Assembly (NCBI RefSeq): GCF_026914265.1 | Contig: NC_069123.1 | Span: 34,486,678-34,550,677, forward strand | Source: Mya arenaria | Lineage: Eukaryota > Mollusca > Bivalvia > Myida > Myidae | DNA length: 64,000 nt | Direction of reading: 5' to 3' | In this document: positions 13,931 to 25,700 of the stretch, in pieces | Position numbering within the stretch: position 1 is the stretch's first letter | How the letters are laid out: each line of letters starts with the position of its first letter | Translations under genes and position numbers: made by a program | Notes under the pieces: model-generated | Seen by the model: the letters and a program-made list of their open reading frames with translations, nothing else | Databases searched by the model: none | What the model was told of the DNA's origin: nothing

Positions 13931-14727
13931 TACTGTGAAATCATTAATGTTCGTGGGGCATTAATGTTCGTGGTTTTCGTGGGTTGGGTTATCCACGAAT
14001 TCAAGATCCCACGAAATATAAACCCTTTATTCACTTTTTCAATTGCCTTGTTACGTACATACTCTAGTATATTCTTTACAGAGGTCGCAGTATACAGTGT
14101 TAAAACCTGTCTCACTGTATAACTTACGATCATTATTCTGTTAATATATTATAACTGCCTTTAACAAATAATTAACCAAATCAATTAAATGTGTTTTATG
14201 CAGCAAATGACAGTTATAAGCACGTGTTTAAACGTGTGCTGTTAATGAAAATCTCCAGGTTTACAAGATGTGCGTGATGAGTGTCCATACTCGATTTTTT
14301 TTATTTAATAAAATAATTAATCGATTACTAGTATATTGAAGGTTACTAAGCACCGAGCGTGACAATATACGCACCTTTACGGTGTTTTCACAGTTTGCAA
14401 AATTCTTAATTGGCATTCAATGGCTTCCTCTATCTGTATTTATGATCAGGGTACATCTTCTTTTATTACCTTTATTCCCAATTAAATCGATAAGTGACAT
14501 GGGTATATGCACTAATTGGCATGTCGTACCACATTAGTGAGTGTCATAAACCGAGTGACGTAAAGACGGAAATCACGGGCCAGCGCGTGGATATTATGCA
14601 GACGATCGCATCTTCGATTTTTTTTTTTCAAAAATGAAAATCCACGAATTCAAGTACCCACGAAATTGTTGTTTTTTTCGGCAAACCACGAAATTTAATG
14701 CCCACGAACATTAATGATTTCACAGTA
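13931..14727. mobile_element. Non-autonomous inverted-repeat element (MITE-like)
   Basis: Terminal inverted repeats of about 27 bp begin TACTGTGAAATCATTAATGT at the left end, and the right end is their reverse complement. Near both ends the phrase TCCACGAATTCAAG occurs in direct orientation (13992 and 14641). The interior is AT-rich with no transposase frame. I recall this terminal sequence as common in bivalve DNA, but that is from memory and not checked. Confidence 0.85.
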
Positions 14728-14826
14728 ATTCATATTGAAGCACTATCGAATCCCAAACCTGCATCTAATATGCTTTAATCATGTTTTTAATCTTAGTCAG
14801 TTTATTATTTTATTGAGTTAATTAGA

Positions 14827-15003
14827 TTATATTTGAGTTAATTGTTGGTACAATCGACGACGTATACTAGTATTAGATACTTGTGGCGCATCTGGTTCAT
14901 TGCCAATTAAAGTTTCGATGGTCCCTTGACAAAAATCTGGAGAAGAATTGGTCTCAGTGACATAGACCGTTGTCCTGTAATGTTCAATGTAAGAATTTTC
15001 CCA
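14827..15003 (-). other. Unassigned open frame with stop
   Basis: The minus strand encodes about 60 residues ending at a stop (through TTVYVTETNSSPDFCQG and IGNEPDAPQVSNTSIRRR). The composition is less biased than neighbouring random frames and it could be a terminal exon. There is no recognised domain and no supporting neighbour exon. A second minus-strand frame at 15420-15650 is equally unassigned. Confidence 0.2.
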
Positions 15004-16009
15004 TGGCAATTACTAGAGCAACACTGAACTTCATTTTTCACCAAGGTCAACATCCTCTCATTTATTCATACGATTGTTCAACACCAACGGGTCTATGGAT
15101 AAAATGTTCTCGCACTCCTTCATAGTCCCTATAATTAGTATTTGTTTAAATAAATAAACCAGACCTATAAAAAGAACTGCTACAAAAAAAAGGATCATCA
15201 GTGAATCATTTATAGAATGGTCACTTTCTGAAGGCAGTTTTTAGTAAATAGGGAGTCGTTCATTCGCATAAAAGTGGATATATGCATCAAAGCTTTCAGC
15301 TCACAAGATATGAAAACACCAGTGCAAATCAGCTACATTTCTAAAATCCTGTTACAAAAGAAATCTTCTGAGCAGATTGATAATATTTCTGCGAAATTCT
15401 CTTTGTGGCTCAAGTGGTATTAAGGTGACATTGTCTTTTCAGACAGAAAACGTGCGTGGAGTATTCGATAGAAAAAATATCTTACATCTGCAGGCGATTC
15501 ATGGTTTTTATTCGGGATGTTATTGCAATGTGGTAGAAATCGAATCCGTCTGGAAGTCTTCGGTATCTCAACAAATAACACGTTTAAAGCCGTTATATTA
15601 TCCGCAATTGGCTGTATTGTTTTCATGAAAATATTTTCCATCGAACACATTTACACATACATATATAAAAGCCAGTATATAGGTACGTTTAGGTCACTTT
15701 TTTTGTCTTTAGCATATTCTAGTTACAAACAGATGACTAACAAAACATAGGAATATCACTTTGCCTATTTGTCGCAATATTTCCGACCTAGATATAATAC
15801 CATATTACATCAATGCAGAAAGAAAGCAATATTATACTACGTTGAAAAAAAAAACGTCCTTGATTATGTTTGTCCTTGCAACTTTGAAAGAAATTGCCAC
15901 TTAGACAGTTTATGTAAATGTTATGCAAACTAGAAAATTATCAATTAAAAAGTCTTGCAGCTTTGGACTTTAAGAAGGCAAAGCTTTAGTTGACATTTCT
16001 GTAAAAGAA

Positions 16010-16200
16010 CCGATTTGGTTCTATCTGCTATCACCATAAAATCGAAAATACCCTGTGAATATTTTTGCATGTTTGATTAAAGCCTGTTCAGATATCCAGA
16101 AAATGCCGTATAAGACAAATTTTGCATTGGTAAAGTCCAGAGGTGATTGCATATGAGCACATTTACACGGAATGATCAATGTTTTGATTGAAGTTATATT
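16010..16200 (-). repeat. Dispersed repeat family R2, inverted copy
   Basis: In reverse orientation it carries the R2 segments, including CGGAATGATCAATG-like and GATATCC-like matches at the expected spacing. It is diverged. It is the only R2 copy seen on the minus strand. Confidence 0.5.
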
Positions 16201-16539
16201 GACGGGTGAATGAACTAAAACTAATGAACTATTTTAAAACGGTTCGTTTTCCTCACATGTTTATTATATAAACCAATGTTATAATAAGTATTTTTCAACG
16301 CACATACACTGCAAAAATATCTCTTGAACACATTATATGCATATATAATATACGTCAAGAAACAAGAATAGTATCCCCTGGGATATGCTAGCTAAATAAC
16401 ACGATAAAATATGTATAGCTTCCACAGCATAGGGTTTATCATAGCCCCAAGAAATTGCTTGGAAGGCCTGAAACGAATGTTGTTTTAACTTATCCAACCC
16501 ATTTGTTATTTATTGTGATTTGATGCTGAGCTATTAAAA

Positions 16540-16543
<4 letters not shown>

Positions 16544-16604
<61 letters not shown>
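16544..16604. repeat. (AT)n microsatellite
   Basis: About 30 AT dinucleotides. Confidence 0.95.
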
Positions 16605-16610
<6 letters not shown>

Positions 16611-17234
16611 CTCGGTTTTAACAAAGGGAAACAAAAAGGGAAAGCATAATACTTTAACTCAGAATTAGTTGCCTTTTAAATGACTAACTTTTTCAACAAT
16701 GAGTCATGCATGTGTCAGACAAAACGATGCCATTCAATACATCTGGATCACAACGTGAAGCTCCCAAGACCCATCAGTATTTTCTATCGGTCTTCTATCA
16801 TTACAGGATTTTAGATCCGTATATTTGAGATAGGAATTATGGTGCGTTGTGTTCAGTCCCGGTTAACGATCATAACAGAAAGACGAAATCAGTGTCATAT
16901 CTAAAACCCCTTAAGCAAATAAATCGTCACGATAACAAAGTTAACATTTGATAAAAAAACAACGGATGCAAGAATAAACCACCAATAATAACTAAGAAAG
17001 ACGCTATCGTTTGTCTGTAAAGTTTTGATTTAGCACAATACCAGTATTTATTTCCAACACATGAAGGTAATGACTTCCGATTGGTGAACACTTGTGAACA
17101 AACTAAATGACGGTCTGGAAATAATCAGACTCTTTAAATCATAATAAAGTTTTTGTGATAAAATACTTAATCAAGTATTGGGAATATAATACATTTCGCG
17201 TTAAAGTCATTGACTTAAATTATAACGTTGTATT

Positions 17235-17450
17235 AAAACATGAGTAAATTTACATTTTACTGAACGTTCCAAGGTGGTACCTAACAATTCTTGAAAAACA
17301 TACCTATTATATATATATATATCTTCTATGTTTCTTGTTTGTGATTTTGTGTTCTATGTCTTTAGCGTTTGCCCTGTGCCACTAAACCGGGTTTATGTTT
17401 AAACATTTTGCTACTGAGCTTGTTTCTGTAGTTTTTGCATAAATAATGAC
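17235..17450 (-). repeat. Dispersed repeat family R1, minus copy
   Basis: The reverse complement contains AACCCGGTTTAGTGGCACAG, GGCAAACGCTAAAGACATAG and then the GGTACCACCTTGGAACGTTC segment. This is the same order as the R1 copies at 36340-36640 and 56118-56370. A short AT run separates the two halves, as in the 56-kb copy. Confidence 0.7.
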
Positions 17451-18184
17451 AATAAAATGTGTTTTGTTTATAAATTCAGTGATTGATTTCATCTTGATAT
17501 AGTGTAATTATGTGTTTGTTCTATTCATTAAGAATCTTATACCACATCTAAACAGCTGTAATATATTTATGCAGTTCACAACATTGTGCTTCAATTCATG
17601 TAATTCCCTTTGCTTGTTCTAAAAATTTATGATGTTATATTCAGGTCAACGTTTAATTTTCTTCATATTGATTTTATTTGAAAAACTGCTGGAAAAAGGT
17701 TTGTGAAAAAAGGTCATCTAATGGCCGACGGAAGACTATTAAAAGAGCGTCAATGTTGTTAAATATTTCTTTGATACACTTCTATAATTTAAATATTGAT
17801 TTACTATATTTGTTATGTATATCTGTAAGGGTTACCAGAAGACGCCCCGATCCCTTGTATATTTTTTTCTATAGTTACATCGCAATGTAATTTTGCAGCT
17901 AAGAGACGGTGACAATGTTACGCCCGTACATTTCGAACGCAACATCAAAAGCTTCAGACAAACTCATCGATCCTTACACGCATATTATTCTTATGCAATA
18001 TATGTATGTTTTGTTACTGTATGATTTATGTTTTATCATAATCGGAATACAAACGTGCGTTTCCGAGTTAAAATTAATTTATTAATGTTGCGAAACTCTA
18101 CTTGTACAGGTAAGTGTACATGTTGACTTCTTTAAGTGCACCACGTGATCCCACGCATGCGTACATTGTAGAACGACATTGAAG

Positions 18185-18622
18185 TTAGATCGTGGAAAGT
18201 GATGTATGACATGTACACGTGGTGTTTCGCAAGCGCTGTATTGTATATTGAATGGTCAATGATAAGTGTGTCGTTGAAGTCAACGAGGAGTATGATCGTT
18301 TAGCTTCAGCAATTAGTTCCAACTGATACTTAAAAATATACAGAAAATTGTAGCTTGTGGTTGTGAATGTTGCACTGTTATTTGAATTTTCTTCATGGAT
18401 TTGGGCCGATATTAAGTCAGGATCATTCAATTCGTATTGAACATGATGTATATTCATATTGACATACGGTAGACCATGCAAAGCTGAAATTGTCGAATTG
18501 TTGATTTTTGAGAACATTTTCCTGTCACTGAAGACTCTAGAGTTCCGCTTTAGAATTAGAAAAATAGGAAAACTTAAATAAATGTCACTCGAAATGACAA
18601 AGGACGACAAAGTGTATATCAT
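18185..18622 (-). CDS. Hypothetical 145-residue open frame
   Basis: This is the longest non-repetitive open frame in the 14-22 kb stretch. It starts with a hydrophobic segment (residues about 5-24) that could be a signal-anchor. A polar, Asn/Ser-rich stretch follows with NNST, then HVQYELNDPDLISAQIHEEN. That layout resembles the anchor and stem exon of a Golgi type II enzyme, but no catalytic motif is present and no partner exon was found. It could equally be chance. I do not recognise it. Confidence 0.25.
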   Translation of the reverse strand: MIYTLSSFVISSDIYLSFPIFLILKRNSRVFSDRKMFSKINNSTISALHGLPYVNMNIHHVQYELNDPDLISAQIHEENSNNSATFTTTSYNFLYIFKYQLELIAEAKRSYSSLTSTTHLSLTIQYTIQRLRNTTCTCHTSLSTI

Positions 18623-21600
18623 CTTAACTGCTTAAAATCAGATAAAGAGACTACGATCTTTGTGTTTTAATAATATTCTGAGAAGGGTTTTGTATTGTTA
18701 AAGCTGAGAATGGATGTGAAAACAATGCCGTCATGTAAATGTATTTGGTTTACTATAGCTTATTCAAATACCATGAAAACTCTTGACAATAAAAATACAT
18801 TTTATACTATAAACTTAGCAATTAAAATTACTTAGTTCCATTGGAAATAGAAAACAAACGGCTTGAATTGATATGAACATATAATGAGTACACGAGCTAA
18901 AAATAACAGACAGTGTTATGCTTCGTTGAATTGCGTTTGGAAGACGAAATAAAATAGCCCAAAACAAATGTTTGTTCCCGATTTCACTACCCCGAAATAG
19001 GGCAGGTAGCTTGTCCCTTGGTCGCAAACAGCTGGCACTTTTTTGTAAATGATAACATTATTAACTATGTCAACTGGTTGCCATTCGAGGGAAAATTGAA
19101 TTACTTGCTGCAGATAACATCATCATATCAGTTGGTCGCATACTATCTGAACGTTTAATTCATAGTGACACTTTGAACATTAAATTGCCGGAGGAATTCA
19201 CCAGACTACCGGAAACTGACGGTACATAATGAAATTTTATCCCAAATGTACAAATGAACTTCAATAATACACGGTATCATCGACATTAGAATTCTGATCA
19301 AAACGCCAAAATCCATCACTCTTATGCATTGAAAGTACAGTTCACTACAGTATTTAGGTGTATATTTGCACATCAGCAAAAACATTAGCATTCATATACG
19401 ACTCGAACTGGAAATGCATTGTGCCCGCCTAACATAACAGAAGTATGTGTATTTAAGTCATATTTGTTTAGAGACCGATTACGAAATGTATCGCTTAACG
19501 TTTTTTTCATTCATTCCTATTGCATTCCTCTGTTGTGCCCTTTAATATAACGACAATGCCAAGAAAGGTGTAAAACAAATGTAGAAATGTCTAAAGATAT
19601 GAGGCCAGTACCCGTTATGGTAATGGAACAATTTTTCGCCCCTACCAATTATAAATCCCCCTTTAAACTGCCATGTTATGCAATTCAAATATGGATATTT
19701 CAATATAAACGATGGTTTTTGTTCAATCGAAGTTTTAAAAAAGGAAAGCTATAATTTATCTCTAAAAATCAGCAATGTAACAGCAATTTGCACCGAGCAA
19801 CATGTTTTTTCTTTACAATAAATAGATAAAATTTCATTCAGGATTCGTTTTTAGATATATATAAATAAAAAACAATCAATTCGAATAGTTGGTATTACAC
19901 TGACATTTCCATAATGTTTCTTAGTATAATTTGCACGTTAATTTGATCTTAGAAATAATTATACATTATATTCTGTCAAATATTCAAAACTATTCACTAT
20001 TCCTCGAGTAATTGAAGAAAAAACTCCTATTTCCTGGCGAATGGGGTTCCCAAACCAGTAGAGAATTCAATATCAGTGATGATGTATGTATATAAACGGA
20101 AACCAGCCCAGAATCAAAGGCTATAAACACCGAAATTGGGAAGAATCTGTAGTCATTACAGATAAAAAAGTACATCAACATGCTTTGTTTTTCATTAAGT
20201 GATGTTTAGATCCTTTGTTTTAGAAATTGTTTCCCGTGAATTAATAAAACACGTTTAATTTTCCAATGTCTTATGTAGTGTAATTAAAATGCAATTTAAG
20301 GTTAACAACTGAAGAACAATTAAACAGCAATTTTAAAAAGAAGAAAACTTCGTTTAAGGTTATTACTTGCAATCCCTTGTAATTTTTCATGTCCATATGA
20401 CAGAGAATAATTTATTTCTGTTTCACTGTATTGGGTGGTATTTTCACGAGACAATGTATTTGACGATCGACACTTTTAACAATTTAAAATATTAAGTGCA
20501 TAAACACTCTCCTTAGTAGATTCTCTGTTATGTCAGAACTTCTAGATACAATTGAGTTAAAAACTTCATTTGGTCTTAATTATGACATGTTAAATGTATA
20601 TAGTGGTTATCTTGTTTTATAATGGCTATTTGCATTATAAAATATATTTTTATTGTAAATTTTATAACAAGCATATGTTTTATGATGTATAAAAAGTTAC
20701 TGATCTTATCAATTCCCTCAAAACAAGTAATAGTACCTTATTAATTGTGATGTTATTAAAGATAATTAAATTGAATGAAAATAAATTGTTGGACTTATTC
20801 ATTCAGGTTTGATTCCTTTTCTCTAAAACAGTAATGTCTGAATCATGCCACCTTCTAAGAGAGGGACATACAGCGATGCAAATGTAATTGAATTAGTAAA
20901 TAAATGGTCAGGATTAATTCTGTTTCATTCTTAAGCTGACGAATCGTAATCTGTATGATTTGAAAGACGGCTTGCACTTAACAGATAGAACATCCTTATC
21001 AGTTTGACGTACGTTTGTGTCAGGTTAGAGCCAAAGCAAACAATTTCAAAATCATATCGCCTGTCCAATAACTACATCTGCTAGGTAGCTTAAATTCTAA
21101 ACGGATTTGTTTTACAAACATTTCATAGTATAATATATATATTACCATTTCCTTAATCTCCAAATTTCATTAATCGCTGAAAAAATGATCCATTTAAAAA
21201 AATCTCTTTGAACGTTTTATAAGTTCAAATAGTTTACAAAATGAATAAATATGTTTTATGTAGCATGTAGAAACTAATTGTAACAAGAGTAAATCGTCAT
21301 CTGCATCAACTAATAAAGAACTAACAGAAACTGATTACATTTGCCGTCGACCGTTAAATACGCAACTGCTTATTGGTTTTAATGAGGCTTGAATGTATGT
21401 ATCATCTGTTCGAATGAGTGTCTTCCAGTTGCTAGTTGGGGTTTATACGTTAAATAACATTTGAAAAAGGTGCTCATAGAAATATATGATAGAGTCTTTT
21501 TAATGACACACACATATTACCTTATCATAAAATTAACGGACAAACCAGACACATGCAGGACAGCAGACTTATTCTTAAAAAGATGTACTAGCTCAATTTC

Positions 21601-22621
21601 ATGAAGGTACTAAATAGCCCACGTTATCTAAATGACCTAGCTATAAATCTGACATTGTTCTGTTCTTAATGCCGCCAAGGCAATATCTCAACATGTTGTG
21701 CGATTTATTTTCAGTGTCTCTGGCTTTCGATAACAGGTATTTGTTTATTAAACCTTTTAAAATAAAAAGTTGTTAACACGATCGTTTAGATCACAGGAGT
21801 GCAAAATGCTCGATTAACAATTAAGATCTATCGAATGTTCTTCGTGATATACAAAAAAAAACATACACACATCTTAGTGATTAGTACATAGCAGAAGCTA
21901 AAGAGATTTTTGCCGCCATCGTTTTCATTGTAAAACCTTTGGGCCTGGATTGGCAGTGCCCGAGGTGGCGTTGCTTCAATGCGGTCTTACTTAAATGGTT
22001 GTCTGAAAGCTTGTCTAAAGCAAAAGCATTTAAATTAATTTGAAGAGTCGCGGGAGGACAATATCAATGCTAATTAATTTATTTCCTAATTGTTGTAGGG
22101 TTGATTCCATTGCAGGGCGCAATGTGTCTATATACTGATAGGTTTGGTGGCTGGATTGACCAAGGACAATGTCAATCAGTCACTTTATTTCTCTCACAAA
22201 TTGTATATTGTCAATGAACATGGACAGAGAAATAAACAGACTACCAATGATACACTTAAGGGGGCGTTGAACTACGTGAGTAGGCTGAAGATGCGTTGAA
22301 ATATGACTTAAACTTTTGAACATTGAAAGCTTAGGACATGGCTTTAGAACATTGAACATATTGAAATATATGTATGGACGTTGACCCTATGTTGAACGTA
22401 GGTACTCATGTGAGCAAATTCCGTTTGATGTATAGATGCATGATGCACTCAAAAACAGAAATAACCCTGTGGAATGGATATCGCCAGTTTAGTATTTGCA
22501 TTATTTTCGGGAAATGACGAACCTTAAATATACATAAAATATTATGTTTAGCGGTGCGAGATGTATGTGCATTTATAAAATTTGAACAGTGTATTCGTAA
22601 GTTATGCTTATATGTGTTTAG
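18623..22621. other. AT-rich intergenic DNA, no gene seen
   Basis: About 4 kb with no exon, RNA gene or strong repeat that I can support. The signal-peptide exon of the Ly6/lectin gene is expected somewhere in its right part, because the first domain exon opens in phase 1, but I could not place it. Confidence 0.45.
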
Positions 22622-22710
22622 GTTTCGGAGACGCGTTGAGGTGTATGTCCTGCCACAGTACACCCACTATACAGCAGTGTCGGGAAACAACAGCATGTAA
22701 AGAACATGAG
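22622..22710 (+). CDS. Ly6 domain 1, exon a
   Basis: Follows a TTTAG acceptor and ends at GAG/GTAGAT in phase 0. It encodes GDALRCMSCHSTPTIQQC and then TACKEHE: the first two cysteines with the CxxC spacing of Ly6/uPAR domains, followed by two more. Confidence 0.8.
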
Positions 22711-25700
22711 GTAGATATGACGACCCTACTAAATACAAATTACAATTATACATTGTTTTCAAACCAATTTTTATCAGTATTATGGAAAATTATGATACGT
22801 ACATTTATTGTGAGAATGTTGAACGTATCGAGTTCATGCCTGCATTTTTGGAGCATATTTGTTTACACAGATTGTGATGTTATGAACATGGTTGTTCCTT
22901 TAAGACTGATAATAAACGTCCTTAACATTTTCATTTCAATTTTTTACCTTTTCCTGCTCCAACCCAGCAATTTTTGATAAAATAAGTGGAACAAAATATT
23001 TAGACTTACTTATCTTAAATATACCGTATGAACTCAGCATTGAATTTGCAGATTTGTTCTGTCGAGGAGTTCATTTCTGCAAATGGCAAAATTTACTACA
23101 GACTTGGATGTCAGTCTAAAGGGGTAATAATATTAATTTCCGAATAATCTAACAGTGTTGTAACAAAAATCCATAACTACAAAAAAACTTAACACTTTGT
23201 CGTTCAAACGGTAAATATTCTCATTAACTAGACAGTTAACAAAAACTTAAGCCATACATATGGATACATCAATTACTTGTCACTTCACCTTTGTAGCCAA
23301 CGAATTGAAAATAACCCCAAAATTGTTTTAAATACATTTAGACATGCCAAAACTTAGGCATGGGAAGAAGGAGCGCTACTAAAAAGACGGGTGAGGAGGA
23401 CGTTGGTGACATCACCATATGTGCAGAGTGTTGCTCCTCCCCGTTCTGTAATATAGAGGGCTGCGGACAACCTGGTAAAGGATTTTACTACTATATTATA
23501 TCGCTAAGATAAAGATCAACATCAATAACCACACAGCACCAACAAAATCAACAATAGCCAGAACCAAAGCAGATATAACAACATCTACTATAATATCTAC
23601 AACAGCGACATAAACTTCTTGTACCATCACAGCTGCCTTAACAACCGAACCACTAATACTACGTTTTGTTGTTGTGGTCGTCGGTTGTGTTGGCTTTTTT
23701 GCATTTCGTTGCGGTAATATATTTCTCATTAATGCATGGTATATTCTACAAGACATTTTTCCCTACTTTTTTTCTTCTTTTTGTCCAGCTCTTCCAACTA
23801 GTGAACGAGGACCCTACTGTTTTACGTGTGAAAAGGCGTCTTCCCTAGATGGGTGTGATAACGTCACCGTCTGTGAAAAAGGAGATGTACGTTAAAGGCA
23901 CCAAATTTGTTTGATTAGGTTATAAGAAATAATGAAAAAAAAATTCGTTTACTTTCATTGTACGTTTTGACTAGGCCAAAAAAAAATTGTTTAGGGTAAC
24001 CTTCCCAAAATTTCTAGGTAGGGTAGGTAGGGATTTTTTTTTTCAAAATCCGTCTTAAGTTCAGAGTGTTTTCTTGCAGATGGCAGTCTTTCCTACATTA
24101 CTGTCATTGCCTGACTTTGTTTTATCATATAAACAATAATTCTGATTAAAATCTGCATTTATTCGCCGGTCGTAATCTCTATTCGCTAACGAATATATTT
24201 TTTTGCTCAGAAACGGGAAAAAATAGTTAGGGTCGGCGCATTTTAATAGGTAGGGTCGGGTTACCCGAAACAGACACCTTTTTTTAGGCCCTATGTGAAA
24301 TAGCTCCTTTGGGCCTGAAGTTGCTTGTTTAAATAGAAGAATTGTAAATCCATAAAGATGTTTACATAACAGTAATTTATATCAAAAAAATATGTATGCA
24401 ATATTATTGCTTCAATATTGTGGTTTCGTTCAGTAACAATGAAGTTCTTTTGTGAAATTTGTTGAAATTTACATTCCCATTTTTCAGAACTGTATGATGT
24501 ATATCGACGCCAGCAACCTTTTGCAATCTGGAAACGATTCACACACTGGTCTATGTGAGACAGATACTGTAGGCAGATATTTAAAACAAAATATGACATG
24601 GCCCAATTTTTCTTACACTCTTTAATTCCTTTTCGCGTTGTTTTGCTCAACACACTGATTTGGTTTGGGTATAGTTTGTGTTATATAATCTCATTTTAGT
24701 GTTGAGCCTTTTCAAGATTCCATATTCTAAATAAAGTTCAAGATTTTAATTTGGATAAATGGTATAAGATATTTAACTTTGTAATGCATTCTACGTCGAG
24801 AAAACCGAGCATGTACTGATTATGCATGCTGTTTCTATTTCTATACGTAAACTTATAAAGGCAATATACAGTACACTGTATGATACATTATGATTATACC
24901 GATAGGTTTGTTCCGCTCTTGAACACGCACATTCGAACAGCAAGTGTCCAGCAACCTGCTGTAAGGGCGATTTCTGCAATACGAAGTGTGGTGATATATC
25001 TGCAACAATGTTTTTGCCGTCAACTCACAGTTTTGCGTCAATTACAACACAAAAACCATGTAAGTTGTTGTCCTATTCTCATTCGTTTTGACATAATACA
25101 GGGATCTAATTATCTTAAGTACCAATAAATCATTCTTAATATGTTCCATGTACTCGAAAGATAGGAATAAATCTATACTTAATGTACGCTTTAAGCGTTA
25201 CAACTTTACCACCAGAGTATCTTTGTTTGTACCAATGTTCGTGCAGCATTGTTATTTGTAGACTCTCCGCCAGACCACAGTTTCGATTCATTTTTGTTGC
25301 TTTGTATAAAGTTGGAGGAAGCTACTAAAGTCAGCTTTAGCGAAGCTCAGGCGTTCTGTCGTCAAACTGGGGACGAGCTTGTTACATTGGACACGTACGC
25401 TAAATTCAACTCCGTGCAATACGCAATCATACATCATTCAAAGGGTACTTATGTCCTGTTTGTATAATATAATTTGCATACTCAGGCTTGTTGTGTATAA
25501 CCGTTGAGTAAACTGCGAATGATAAATGTCCAAGTAATTATTAATAAGATCTTATCCCTTATTGCAGAAGAACAGCAGCAAAGAAACTACTGGATCGGTG
25601 CAAATGCGAATCAGACTTTATCCGGGAAGGTGTTTGGATGGGAAAGTTTGCGGACATTGGGTTTTACAGCATGGGGACCAGACGAACCAGATGTCGACCC

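Noticed and set aside
22582..22977. 131-residue single-exon reading of the first Ly6 segment
   Set aside because: The frame after 22710 loses the Ly6 pattern, while a GTAGAT donor and the next exon at 23052 continue it.
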